Position numbers and translations under genes: made by a program
The notes under the pieces: generated by a model
Database searches by the model: none
The model's input: only the letters and a program-made list of their open reading frames with translations
Told to the model about the DNA's origin: nothing
Origin: Trebonia kvetii
GTDB lineage: Bacteria; Actinomycetota; Actinomycetes; Streptosporangiales; Streptosporangiaceae
Direction of reading: 5' to 3'
Length of the DNA: 64,000 bases
NCBI RefSeq assembly: GCF_007827045.1
Contig: NZ_RPFW01000002.1
Location: 558,001 to 622,000, forward strand
Shown: in pieces, positions 1 to 8,535 of the stretch
Layout: each line of letters starts with the position of its first letter
Position numbering within the stretch: position 1 is the stretch's first letter

Positions 1-1059
1 GACGTGCTTGTCGATGCCGAGCAGCCGCGCGCCGTTGACCGAGATCGTCTGCAGGGCCTGGTGATTGGTCAGCCCCGCCTCGGCCATCAGGAACAGCTCG
101 AGCACCGCGACGGGCACCCCGTCAACCTGGTCGCCCGGCGGGTAGTCGGTCCCGTTCAGCAGCGTGATGCCGGCCTTGATGGCGCGCCGCGCGCTTGCCA
201 GGTGCTCGTCGGCGGCGTTCGCTGCGTTGGCGATGGTGTGCTCCTCGAACCCGTTGGCCCGCATCCACGTCTCGGACCTGGTCACGCACAGCGTCGGGGT
301 GACGTAGGCGCCGCGGCTTGCCAGCAGCGCGGCGGTGTCTTCGTCGAGCTGGTAGGCGTGCTCGAAGCAGCGCACCCCCTGGGCGAGCGCCTGCCTGATC
401 GCGGTGGACCCGCCGGAGTGGGCCACCACGTAGCTGTCGCGAGTGTCGGCGGCGCGCACCGCGCCGCGGATCTCCCCGTCGCTCATCTCCGGGTTCTCGA
501 CCCGCTCCCCCGCGCTTGCCAGGCCGCCGCTGATGAAGATCTTGATGTGGTCGGCGCCCGCCTCGAGTTCGGCGAGCGCGGCCGCGTAGAACTCGTCCTC
601 GCCTGACGCCTCCGCGCAGCCGGAACCCGCGCCGTGCCCGCCACGGGTGGAGACGGCACGGCCGGCGCCGAGGATGCGCGGCGCGTCGATCCAGCCGCGC
701 CGCGCCGCCTGGCGCAGCAGCAGGTCGGCGCGGTTCTGCTCATGCACGCAGCGGATGGTGGTGATCCCCGCGGTGAGCGCCGCGCTGGCCCTGGCGGCCG
801 AGCGGTAGGCGGTGAGCGCCGGGTTCTCCGCCTCGTCGGTGTCGGAGAACGGGAACACCACCGAGAGGTGGGTGTGGCATGAGATGAGGCCGGGCAGCAG
901 CCAGCGGCCCGCCACGTCGCTCACCTGCCCGTCCGGCAGGCCGGGCGGAACGGCGGCCGCGACCTGGGCGATCGTGCCGTCTGGTGCGATCTCGATGGCG
1001 CGCGCGGGCAGCACCTCGCCGGCCAGCACGTCGACGACGTGCGCGTTGACAAGCCACAT
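1..1059 (-). CDS. Amidohydrolase, prolidase/imidazolonepropionase-like (partial, 3' end outside window)
   Basis: The reading frame is open from an ATG at 1059 to the window edge (353 residues seen, no stop). It shows the amidohydrolase metal site in order: HxH (H62, H64, in CHTHL), a lysine in DHIKIF (K173) at the place of the bridging, often carboxylated Lys, H214 in VVAHSGG, H234 in CFEHAY and the catalytic Asp in NGTDYP (D305). This set is typical of the Xaa-Pro/Xaa-Arg dipeptidase and imidazolonepropionase-like branch of the family. It is the last gene of the peptide-importer operon, so hydrolysis of an imported dipeptide or cyclic amide is the natural inference. Its first 139 bases overlap the open C-terminal tail of the upstream ATPase. 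The substrate cannot be read from sequence. Confidence 0.85.
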   Translation of the reverse strand, partial: MWLVNAHVVDVLAGEVLPARAIEIAPDGTIAQVAAAVPPGLPDGQVSDVAGRWLLPGLISCHTHLSVVFPFSDTDEAENPALTAYRSAARASAALTAGITTIRCVHEQNRADLLLRQAARRGWIDAPRILGAGRAVSTRGGHGAGSGCAEASGEDEFYAAALAELEAGADHIKIFISGGLASAGERVENPEMSDGEIRGAVRAADTRDSYVVAHSGGSTAIRQALAQGVRCFEHAYQLDEDTAALLASRGAYVTPTLCVTRSETWMRANGFEEHTIANAANAADEHLASARRAIKAGITLLNGTDYPPGDQVDGVPVAVLELFLMAEAGLTNHQALQTISVNGARLLGIDKHV

Positions 1060-2132
1060 AACGAGGCAGCTCCGGATGCCTGAGGGCGCGAATCGTCCGC
1101 GCCCGCGCCGGCTGGGTCGAGGGCGGTGCCAGGCAGCGGCGCGCGGACATGGCAGGCGGCCGCGCGGCTGCCGAGCGGTACGAGCCGCTGTTCGGTGCTC
1201 GCGCACTCGTCGCGGGCGATCGGGCACCGCGGGTGGAACCGGCAGCCGGACGGTGGGCTCGCCGGGTCGGGCACGTCACCGGGCAGGTCGGCGGGCAGCA
1301 CCCCGGCGCCGTCGGCGCGCGGGATTGCCGCCACCAGCGCCTCGGTGTAGGGGTGGTTCGGGCTCGACCACACCTCTGCGGTCTCGCCGGACTCGACGAT
1401 CCTGCCCAGGTACATGACCGCGACCCGGTCGGCGACCTGCCGGACCACCGACAGGTCATGGGACACGAGCAGCAGGCCGATGCCCTCCTCGCGGACCAGG
1501 GCGGTGAGCAGGTTGGCGATCTGCGCCTGCGCGGAGGCGTCGAGCGCGCTGATCGGCTCGTCGGCGATCAGGCACGACGGCTTGGCGGCCAGCGTGCGGG
1601 CGATCGCGATCCGCTGCCGCTGCCCGCCGCTGAACTCGTGCGGGTAGCCGTCGGCCGCGGTGGCCGGCAGGCCGACCCGCTCGAGCAGTTCGACCGCGCG
1701 GGCCCGGCCGGCGGACCGGCTGCCCCCGCCGAGCAGCACCCCGTCGGCGATCAGCTCGCCGACCTTGCGCCGCGGGTTGAGCGACTCGTACGGGTCCTGG
1801 AAGACCATCTGCAGGCCGCGCAGGCGGCCGGGCCTGCGGCGCATGCCGAGCGGCGCGACCGGCTCCCCCTCGAAGCTGACCGTGCCCGCCGCGAGCGGCA
1901 CCAGGCCGACTGCGGCGCGGGCGAGCGTCGACTTGCCGCAGCCGGACTCGCCGACGAGGCCGACGACCTCGCCGCGGGCCACGGTCAGGTCGACGCCGTC
2001 CAGGGCGCGGACCCGCTGGCCATGGCGGCGGTACTCCACGGCCGCGTCCGTCATCGCCAGCACGGGGTTGTCCGACCCGGGGTTGCTGAACACAGTGCCG
2101 TCGGTCACGGGGTTCTCCTGGCTGACGGTCAT
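921..2132 (-). CDS. dppF: Oligopeptide/dipeptide ABC transporter ATP-binding protein (DppF-type)
   Basis: This is the second cytoplasmic ATPase of a dipeptide/oligopeptide importer. Walker [10 protein letters not shown] lies at residues 61-69, the signature [15 protein letters not shown] and Walker [13 protein letters not shown] follow, and a C-terminal Cys-rich oligopeptide motif ([15 protein letters not shown]) is present. The ATG at 2132 overlaps the TGA of dppD (ATGA), so the two are translationally coupled. The family normally ends near the Cys-rich motif plus about 20 residues, around 1130. Here the frame stays open to 921, adding an Arg/Ser/Pro-rich tail of about 70 residues, two thirds of it overlapping the next gene. 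The tail looks like read-through into a high-GC open frame rather than a domain. Confidence 0.9.
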   Translation of the reverse strand: MTVSQENPVTDGTVFSNPGSDNPVLAMTDAAVEYRRHGQRVRALDGVDLTVARGEVVGLVGESGCGKSTLARAAVGLVPLAAGTVSFEGEPVAPLGMRRRPGRLRGLQMVFQDPYESLNPRRKVGELIADGVLLGGGSRSAGRARAVELLERVGLPATAADGYPHEFSGGQRQRIAIARTLAAKPSCLIADEPISALDASAQAQIANLLTALVREEGIGLLLVSHDLSVVRQVADRVAVMYLGRIVESGETAEVWSSPNHPYTEALVAAIPRADGAGVLPADLPGDVPDPASPPSGCRFHPRCPIARDECASTEQRLVPLGSRAAACHVRAPLPGTALDPAGAGADDSRPQASGAASLCGLSTRTSSTCWPARCCPRAPSRSHQTARSPRSRPPFRPACRTGR

Positions 2133-3112
2133 GACGCGGCCCGCAGCGGATCGGGCGGGCAGGCCAGCAGGTGCGGGCCGTTCTCGCCGCCGGCCTGCAC
2201 GGCGTCGGGCCGCGTGGTCGCGCAGGACGCCACCGCGTGCGAGCAGCGGGGGTGGAACGGGCAGCCGTCGGGCACCGCGCCGAGCGACGGCGGGGTGCCG
2301 CCGATCGGGACAAGCGGCGCGCCGCCGGCCTCGGGGTGCGGCAGCGCGTCGAGCAGTCCCCGCGTGTAGGGGTGCCGCGGGCTGGTCAGCAGCCGCGAGG
2401 TGGGGCCCGCCTCGGCGAGCCGGCCCGCGTACATCACGTAGACCCGGCGAGCCAGCGCGGACATCACGCCCAGGTCGTGGGTGATGACGATGACCGCCAT
2501 GTCCCGCTCCTGGCACAGCCGGTCAAGCAGCCGCAGGATGCCTGCCTGGACCGTCACGTCAAGCGCGGTGGTCGGCTCGTCGGCGACGAGCAGCCGCGGC
2601 TCGGCGGCGAGCGCGACCGCGATCGCGATCCGCTGGCGCATGCCGCCGGAGAACTGCCCCGGATAGGAGCTGAGCGCCCGCTCCGGGTCGGGGATGCGCA
2701 CGGTGTCGAGCAGTTCCGCCGCCCGGCTCAGCGCTTCGGTCTTGGAGACGCCGAGATGGTGGCGCATGTGCTCAGTGAGCTGGGTGCCGATGGTGAGGAT
2801 CGGGTGCAGCGCGGCGGACGGGTCCTGCGACACCATGGCGACCTGCTTGCCGCGGACGGCGCGCAGCTGCTTGCCGCGCAGCGCGAGCAGGTTAGTGCCA
2901 TCGAGCCTTGCCTCGCCGGAGACCCGGGCGCCCTGCGGCAGCAGGCCGAACAGCGACAGGGCGGTCATCGTCTTGCCGCTGCCGCTCTCCCCCGCGATGC
3001 CCACCACCTCGCCGGAGTTCACGGTGAGGGACAGGTTGTCGACGGCGTTGCGGTAGCCCGCGCGGGTCGGCAGCGCCACGGTCAGGTTGTTCACTGCGAG
3101 CAGTTCACTCAA
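2129..3112 (-). CDS. dppD: Oligopeptide/dipeptide ABC transporter ATP-binding protein (DppD-type)
   Basis: First ATPase subunit of the peptide importer, 327 residues. Walker A GESGSGKT is near residue 38, the signature [15 protein letters not shown] and Walker [17 protein letters not shown] follow, and the C-terminal oligopeptide motif [15 protein letters not shown] is present. The start is a TTG at 3112, whose last two bases form the TGA of the upstream permease (TTGA overlap). The next upstream candidates lie deep inside the permease gene, and [14 protein letters not shown] is the usual N-terminus of the family. It pairs with DppF as the nucleotide-binding heterodimer under the DppB/DppC membrane subunits. 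Confidence 0.92.
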   Translation of the reverse strand: MSELLAVNNLTVALPTRAGYRNAVDNLSLTVNSGEVVGIAGESGSGKTMTALSLFGLLPQGARVSGEARLDGTNLLALRGKQLRAVRGKQVAMVSQDPSAALHPILTIGTQLTEHMRHHLGVSKTEALSRAAELLDTVRIPDPERALSSYPGQFSGGMRQRIAIAVALAAEPRLLVADEPTTALDVTVQAGILRLLDRLCQERDMAVIVITHDLGVMSALARRVYVMYAGRLAEAGPTSRLLTSPRHPYTRGLLDALPHPEAGGAPLVPIGGTPPSLGAVPDGCPFHPRCSHAVASCATTRPDAVQAGGENGPHLLACPPDPLRAAS

Positions 3113-4011
3113 GAAAGCCGCACCGCCCTCGCCGTGCGCGGGTCGAGCGCGTCGCGCAGCGTGTCGCCGATGAAGTTGAACGCGAGCACCACCGTCAGGA
3201 TCGCCAGGCCCGGGAACAGGCCCACCCACCAGTCGTTGAAGTTCTGCGTGCCCTCGGCGACCATGGCGCCCCACTCGGCGGTCGGCGGCTGCGCGCCGAG
3301 GCCGAGGAACGACAGGCCGGACAGCAGCAGCACCGCGTTGCCCAGGTCGAGCGCGCCGAGCACGAACACCGGGCCGGAGATGTTGGGCCTGATGTCGGTG
3401 AGCAGCACCCGCCACCCCGACGCGCCGAGCATCCGGGAGGCGGTGACGTAGGGGGCGGTACGCGCGGACAGCACCAGCGAGCGGACCAGCCGCGCGTACG
3501 ACGGCCAGGACACCGCGACCACCGCGATCACCGCGTTGCGCAGCTGGGGGCCGAGCGCGGCGGCGACTGCCATCGCCAGGATGATGCCGGGGAACGCGAA
3601 GAACAGGTCCGCAACGCGCATCAGCGCGTTGTCGACCCAGCCGCCGAGGAACCCGGCGGCGGCGCCGATCACCGCACCGATGATCATCGAGAGGATGACA
3701 AGCAGCACCGAAAGCGGCAGCGTGACCCGGGCGCCGGACAGCACCCGCGAGAGCACGTCGCGGCCGAGTTCGTCGGTGCCGAACCAGTGCGCCGACGACG
3801 GCGCCGCGAGGATGTCGTAGTTCTGCGCCAGCGGGTTGTCCGGGCCGATCAGCGGTGCGAACACGGCGATCACCACCCAGGCGGCGACCACGGCGACCCC
3901 GGCGGCGGCGAGGGGACGCCGCCACGGCGCGGGAATCCGGAGCCAGCGGCGACGACGCAGCGCCTCCGCGGCCAGGGCGGGCACGGGCGGGGGAAGAGAC
4001 GATTCCGTCAT
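3109..4011 (-). CDS. dppC: Oligopeptide/dipeptide ABC transporter permease (DppC-type)
   Basis: Inner-membrane permease, 300 residues. A cytoplasmic Pro/Arg-rich N-terminus precedes the first membrane segment (GVAVVAAWVVIAVFAPLIG). The periplasmic DppC landmark HWFGTDELGRDVLSRVLSGA follows, then four to five further membrane segments and the EAA loop with its conserved Gly. ATG at 4011 overlaps the stop of dppB (ATGA). It forms the transmembrane pore with DppB. Length and motif order are normal for the family. Confidence 0.92.
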   Translation of the reverse strand: MTESSLPPPVPALAAEALRRRRWLRIPAPWRRPLAAAGVAVVAAWVVIAVFAPLIGPDNPLAQNYDILAAPSSAHWFGTDELGRDVLSRVLSGARVTLPLSVLLVILSMIIGAVIGAAAGFLGGWVDNALMRVADLFFAFPGIILAMAVAAALGPQLRNAVIAVVAVSWPSYARLVRSLVLSARTAPYVTASRMLGASGWRVLLTDIRPNISGPVFVLGALDLGNAVLLLSGLSFLGLGAQPPTAEWGAMVAEGTQNFNDWWVGLFPGLAILTVVLAFNFIGDTLRDALDPRTARAVRLS

Positions 4012-4982
4012 GACAGCCTGATCCTGGGGTCGATAACCCCGTACAGCAGGTCGACGACGAGGTTGAGCACGATGTAGACCAGCGCGATGAACAGCGACAC
4101 GCCCATGATGGCGGGCAAGTCGAGGTTGACGGCGCTGTGATAGGCGTATTGGCCCACGCCCGGCCAGGCGAAGATGTTCTCCACAAGCACGGTGCCTGAC
4201 AGCAGGTTCGCGAACGCGAGCCCGGCCACGGTGATGACAGAGATGAGGGCGGGGCGCAGCACGTGCCGCAGGATGACCGTCCGCTCGGGCAGCCCCTTGA
4301 GCCTGGCGGCCCGCACGTAGTCGTTGCCCATGATCTCCAGCATCGAGGCGCGGGTGAACCTGGTCAGCATGCCGACGGTGTAGACGGCGAGCACCAGGCC
4401 GGGGAGCACCAGGTGGCGCAGCGCCGACCACAGCAGCGCCCACTGGCCGTGCACCAGCGCGTCCACCGTGTACAGGCCGGTCAGGTGGGTCGGCGCGACC
4501 TGGGTCGGGTCGAGCCTGCCACCGCCCGGCAGCCAGCCGAGGCGGAAGAACAGCAGGTAGAACGCGACGAGCGCGATCCAGAAGACCGGCATCGACACGC
4601 CGCCGAGGCTGACCACCCGGATGAAGTGATCCGGCCAGCGGTCGCGGAACGCGGCGGCGAGGATGCCGAGCCCCACGCCGATCACCAGCGAGGTCACGAT
4701 GGCGAACAGCGCGAGCTCGACGGTGGCGGGCACATACTCGTTCAGGTCGCTGAGCACCGCGCGGTGCGACTGCTCGGAGATGCCCAGGTTGCCGTGCAGC
4801 AGGTCGCCGAGATAGCGCAGGTACTGGATGGGCAGCGGCTGGTCGAGACCGTACTGGTGGCGGAACGCCGCCACCGCCGCCGGGTCGTTGAGCGCGCCCT
4901 GGCCGAGGTTGGCGGCGACCGGGTCGCCGGGCACCAGGTGGGTCACCACGAACGCCACCAGGGTGATCCCGATCAGCAGCAC
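4008..4982 (-). CDS. dppB: Oligopeptide/dipeptide ABC transporter permease (DppB-type)
   Basis: Permease with the DppB pattern: first membrane segment LIGITLVAFVVTHLVPGDP, the long extracellular loop with LGLDQP-like YGLDQPLPIQYLRYLGDLLHG, and the EAA loop (ARLKGLPERTVILRHVLRPAL). The first ordinary start in frame is GTG at 4982, used here (324 residues). However, 13 further in-frame codons up to the CTG at 5021 read LRRFLLRRLGTGVV, the standard arginine-rich N-terminus of this family. They are followed upstream by a TAG at 5036-5034 with no ATG, GTG or TTG between. The natural protein may therefore begin at a CTG or have lost its start codon. Gap to the binding-protein stop is short, so it belongs to the same operon. 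Confidence 0.88.
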   Translation of the reverse strand: MLLIGITLVAFVVTHLVPGDPVAANLGQGALNDPAAVAAFRHQYGLDQPLPIQYLRYLGDLLHGNLGISEQSHRAVLSDLNEYVPATVELALFAIVTSLVIGVGLGILAAAFRDRWPDHFIRVVSLGGVSMPVFWIALVAFYLLFFRLGWLPGGGRLDPTQVAPTHLTGLYTVDALVHGQWALLWSALRHLVLPGLVLAVYTVGMLTRFTRASMLEIMGNDYVRAARLKGLPERTVILRHVLRPALISVITVAGLAFANLLSGTVLVENIFAWPGVGQYAYHSAVNLDLPAIMGVSLFIALVYIVLNLVVDLLYGVIDPRIRLS

Positions 4983-5048
4983 TACGCCGGTGCCGAGCCG
5001 ACGGAGCAGGAAACGGCGCAGGTCGTGGCCGGGCTAGCCGAGGTCACG

Positions 5049-6653
5049 TCAGCCGAGCTCACCCAGGTTGACCAGCCACAGCGCGTTCGACTGCAGGTTC
5101 TTCACCGAGGTGGTGCCCACGACGATCTGCGCCGGCTGGATCAGCGGCATGAACGGGCTCGCGGTGTTCATGGACTCCTGGATCTGCTGGTAGATCGACG
5201 AGCGAGCGGAGTCCTGCGTGGTCGACGCGGCGGTGGAGGCCAGCGACTCGATCGACGGGTCCGCGCCCTTCGCCCAGCCGGCCCGCAGGCCGACCAGCTG
5301 GCCAGGCATGAAGTTCAGGTAGTCGCTCGGGTCCGGGTAGTCCGGGCCCCAGTACCACAGGCCCATCTCCTCGGTGCCCGCCCGGTAGGTGTTGAGCGCC
5401 ACCTGGATCGACTGGCCCTGCAGCTTCACCGTGATGCCGACCTGCGCCAGGTCCTGCTGCACGCGGGCCGCCAGGTCACCGAAGCTGATGCCGTTGACCG
5501 ACAGGTCGCTCGGGTAGGTCATGGTGACCGTCGGGTGCCCCAGGCCGGACGCCGCCAGCGCCGCCTTGGCCTTGGCCAGGTCGTACGTCGGCGCCTTGCT
5601 GGCCGGCAGCGAGCCGAGGAACATCGACGGGATCACGCCGGCCGCCTGCACCGAGCCCTTGCCCGCCAGCTGCAGCAGGCTCGGGTAGTTGATCCCGTCC
5701 CTGACCGCGGTCTGGAAGTCCTTGTTCGACGCGGTCTTGGAGACCTTGGTGCTGTCGTTGGACAGCACGAAGAACAGGTTCGGCGAGGCGCCGTTGACGA
5801 TCTGCACCCCGCTCATGCCTTCGGCCTGAGTGGGCGACAGGTCGACGGCGATCTGCGACTCACCGCGCAGCACGTCCAGCTTCTGCACGCTGGCCTCGAC
5901 GTTGCGGATCACGATCTTGCCGTACTTGGCCTTGGGGCCCCAGTAGTCAGGGTTCGCGGTCAGCACGACCTGGCTGGTGGTGCTGAAGCTGGTCAGCGTG
6001 TACGGGCCGCTGCCCGCGGAGACCGTGTTGAGCTTGGTCTCGGCCTTGTCAGCGGTCGCCGCCTTGGCGCTGTCCGTGCCGCCGTCGGCCGTCACGGCCT
6101 TGGCGTCGAGGATGCCGAGCGCCGGGTTGGTGACGATCGCCGGGATGGCGGTGTTCGGGGTCGCGGACGTCAGCACCACGGTGTTCGCGTCGGGCGCGGT
6201 CGCGGTGATCCCCGCCATCAGGAACGACGGGTTGCCTGCGATGTTCTTGGTCCGGTTCAGCGAGAAGACGACATCGCTGGCTGTGACCGGGTCGCCGTTG
6301 GCGAACTTCACGCCCTTGCGGAGGGTGAAGGTGAACGTCTTGGCGTCCGACGAGGCGGTCCACGAGGACGCGAGGTCGGGTACCGGCTTGGACACGTCGC
6401 TGCCCTTGTAGGTGAGCAGCGTGTCGTAAAGCACACGGTCGATCATCAGGCCGGTCGGCTCGAACATCCGGCCCGGGTCGAGGGTCTTCAGCACGAAGGC
6501 GTTCTCGACGACCAGCGTCGCAGACGAGCCCGCCGAGGTGCTCGACGTGCCACCCGAGCTGGGGGAGCCGCTAGATGCGGAGCTGCCGCACGCGGTCACG
6601 CCGGCGGCAACCGCCGCCACGGCGCCCGCAGCCGCCCATCGGGACAATCTCAT
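5049..6653 (-). CDS. dppA: Peptide ABC transporter substrate-binding lipoprotein (family 5)
   Basis: Extracellular solute-binding lipoprotein of 534 residues, first gene of the importer operon. A signal peptide with lipobox VTAC puts the acylated Cys at residue 22, followed by a Ser/Gly-rich tether. Family-5 landmarks are visible: ADLASSWTASSDAKTFTFTL, LRKGVKFANGDPVTASDVVFS, and YYWGPDYPDPSDYLNF-like WYWGPDYPDPSDYLNFMPG near the C-terminus. ATG at 6653 is chosen because AAGGAG sits 8 bases upstream and the signal peptide starts there; the longer frame upstream lacks a ribosome site. An AACGTT-centred site at 6691-6700 lies just upstream and suggests control by the LacI protein encoded at 8536-9567. 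Confidence 0.92.
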   Translation of the reverse strand: MRLSRWAAAGAVAAVAAGVTACGSSASSGSPSSGGTSSTSAGSSATLVVENAFVLKTLDPGRMFEPTGLMIDRVLYDTLLTYKGSDVSKPVPDLASSWTASSDAKTFTFTLRKGVKFANGDPVTASDVVFSLNRTKNIAGNPSFLMAGITATAPDANTVVLTSATPNTAIPAIVTNPALGILDAKAVTADGGTDSAKAATADKAETKLNTVSAGSGPYTLTSFSTTSQVVLTANPDYWGPKAKYGKIVIRNVEASVQKLDVLRGESQIAVDLSPTQAEGMSGVQIVNGASPNLFFVLSNDSTKVSKTASNKDFQTAVRDGINYPSLLQLAGKGSVQAAGVIPSMFLGSLPASKAPTYDLAKAKAALAASGLGHPTVTMTYPSDLSVNGISFGDLAARVQQDLAQVGITVKLQGQSIQVALNTYRAGTEEMGLWYWGPDYPDPSDYLNFMPGQLVGLRAGWAKGADPSIESLASTAASTTQDSARSSIYQQIQESMNTASPFMPLIQPAQIVVGTTSVKNLQSNALWLVNLGELG

Positions 6654-6690
6654 CGATAAAGCTCCTTCACCCTCACTCCGGTCTAAGGTA

Positions 6691-6700
6691 CGCAAACGTT
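6691..6700. promoter_or_regulatory. Candidate LacI-family operator 1
   Basis: CGCAAACGTT with the AACGTT palindromic core typical of LacI-family sites. It lies 38 bases upstream of the binding-protein start and shares CGCAAACGTT exactly with the second site at 6839-6848 in the same divergent region. Inference: repressor site for the importer operon. Confidence 0.45.
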
Positions 6701-6837
6701 CCCATTCGATACCCCTGCTGGTCAAGCGGGTTGTGTTTCTTCCGTGCAACGACTTCGTGTCCATTTGCCCAGGTAAGGCGATGACCGTCGGGACCGGGGC
6801 CCCCGCGCGATGCGGCCGTCCGGAGCCGGATACGGTT

Positions 6838-6850
6838 GCGCAAACGTTGC
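6838..6850. promoter_or_regulatory. Candidate LacI-family operator 2
   Basis: GCGCAAACGTTGC, an imperfect palindrome centred on AACGTT, 46 bases upstream of the DUF885 start. It shares ten identical bases with operator 1, from which it is about 148 bases away; that spacing could allow looping across the divergent promoters. Confidence 0.45.
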
Positions 6851-6895
6851 CTCAAGCGGTTCTCACGAGACGGTTTGACGAGAGAGGGGAACCCG

Positions 6896-8521
6896 GTGCG
6901 CGAGCTCGATGACCTGGCCGCCCGGTTCTGGGCCTGGCGTGCCCGCCAGCAGCCCCGCAGCCGCGACGACATCCCCCGGCTCGACCGGCCCCGCGGCTGG
7001 CTGCCCGAGACCGACCCGGACCTCGCCGGCCGCAGGTACGAGGAACTCCAGGCGTTCCGCGCCGAGCTCGGCCGGATCCGCCCGGACGCGGACGCGGTGC
7101 CCGACCGGGTTGACCACCGGCTGCTGCGCTCCGCGATCGCCCGGGTGACCTGGGAGTCCGACACGCTGCGGGTGCGGTCGGTCCCCCGCTTCTGGACCGA
7201 CCAGGCGATCGGCCCGGTCTTCGACGCGCTGCTGCGCCCCGGTGTGGACGAGGCCAGGGTCACGGAGGTCGTCCGCCTGCTGCGCGCCGTCCCCGCCACC
7301 CTGGGGCACGCACCCGCCGCGCTGGCGGGCGCGGCCCGCGAGTTCGCCGAGCTGGCGCTCGGGGAACTCGACGGCATCCGCGGACGGCTCGACGCGTGCA
7401 CGGACGCGCTCGCCGCGATCGCCCCGGCCGCCGCGGCCGACCTGCGCTCCGCCGCCGGCGAGGCGGCCGGCGCCCTGGAGGCGCACGCGAGCTGGCTGGC
7501 CGCCGCGCTGACCGGCCTGGCGCCCGCCGCCCCGGTCGGTCCCGAACGGTACGAATGGTTCCTGCGCGAGGTGGCCTGCGTCCCGCTCACCATCGGCGAG
7601 ATCGACGCGATCGGCCGCCGCGAGTACGACAGGGCCGTCTGGCTCGAACTGGTGCACCGCCACCGCAACCGGAATGTCCCCGAGCCGCCGCTGCCGGCGA
7701 CCGCGGCCGGGCAGTGCGCCGCCGAGGACGCCGCCGAGGCGTCGGTGCGCGCGTTCTACGAGCGCGAGGACCTGCTCAGCCAGCCCGCCGGCCTTGGCAG
7801 GTACCTGGTGCTGCCCATGCCCGCCTACCTGGAGCCGCTGCGCTTCCTTGGCATGACCGACGAGCTGACCGGTCCGGGGCGGCTGGACGAGAACGGCGTC
7901 GCCTACGTGCCGGAACCGGGCCCGCACCTGCCCTACTTCTACGCCGCCAACGCCCGCGACCCGCGCGCCGGCATCATCCACGAGGGCGTGCACTACCAGC
8001 AGCTCGCGCTGTCCTGGCGCAACCCGCGGCCCGTGCGGCGGCACTACTACGACTCGGGCGCCAACGAGGGCATCGCGTTCTACAACGAGGAGCTGATGCT
8101 GGCCGCCGGCCTGCTCGACGACGCGCCGCACACCAGGGCCGCCGTGTGCAACTTCATGCGGCTGCGCGCGCTGCGGGTGACTGTCGACGTGGGCCTGGCC
8201 ACTGGCGCACTGTCGATAGCCGACGCCGCCGCCGAGCTGACCGGCCGGGTGCCCATGGACGCCGAGACCGCCGCCGAGGAAGCCGCGTTCTTCGCCGAGT
8301 CGCCCGGCCAGGCGCTGACCTACCAGATCGGCAAGTCGCAGCTGATCGCGCTGCTCGCCGACGCCGCCCGGGTGCGCGGGGCTGGGCTCGACGGCACTGG
8401 CTTCGACCTGCGCGAGCTGCACGACGCGATCTGGGTCAACGGCAACGTGCCGATCGCGCTGCTCCGCTGGGAACTGCTCGGCCTGACTGACGAGCTCCCC
8501 GCCATCGGCGTCGACGACTAG
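6896..8521 (+). CDS. DUF885 family protein, putative metallopeptidase
   Basis: A 541-residue soluble protein of the DUF885 family. It carries an HExxH zinc-type motif (HEGVHYQQLALSW) about two thirds along, followed by NEGIAFYNEELM, whose Glu is a plausible third ligand. DUF885 proteins have this fold and motif but few have known substrates. GTG at 6896 is preferred over the upstream ATG at 6836 because GAGGGGA lies just before it and the earlier 20 residues are Arg-rich and atypical. It is divergent from the peptide importer, and both promoters carry a LacI-type site. Together with the operon's amidohydrolase this suggests it cleaves imported peptides. No signal peptide is seen, so it is probably cytoplasmic. 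Confidence 0.8.
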   Translation: MRELDDLAARFWAWRARQQPRSRDDIPRLDRPRGWLPETDPDLAGRRYEELQAFRAELGRIRPDADAVPDRVDHRLLRSAIARVTWESDTLRVRSVPRFWTDQAIGPVFDALLRPGVDEARVTEVVRLLRAVPATLGHAPAALAGAAREFAELALGELDGIRGRLDACTDALAAIAPAAAADLRSAAGEAAGALEAHASWLAAALTGLAPAAPVGPERYEWFLREVACVPLTIGEIDAIGRREYDRAVWLELVHRHRNRNVPEPPLPATAAGQCAAEDAAEASVRAFYEREDLLSQPAGLGRYLVLPMPAYLEPLRFLGMTDELTGPGRLDENGVAYVPEPGPHLPYFYAANARDPRAGIIHEGVHYQQLALSWRNPRPVRRHYYDSGANEGIAFYNEELMLAAGLLDDAPHTRAAVCNFMRLRALRVTVDVGLATGALSIADAAAELTGRVPMDAETAAEEAAFFAESPGQALTYQIGKSQLIALLADAARVRGAGLDGTGFDLRELHDAIWVNGNVPIALLRWELLGLTDELPAIGVDD

Positions 8522-8535
8522 GCCATCGACGACGA

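Noticed and set aside
4263..6659. 798-residue open frame on the plus strand opposite the peptide-importer genes
   Set aside because: Antisense shadow of dppB and the binding protein, low-complexity Arg/Gln/His sequence, no recognisable domain.
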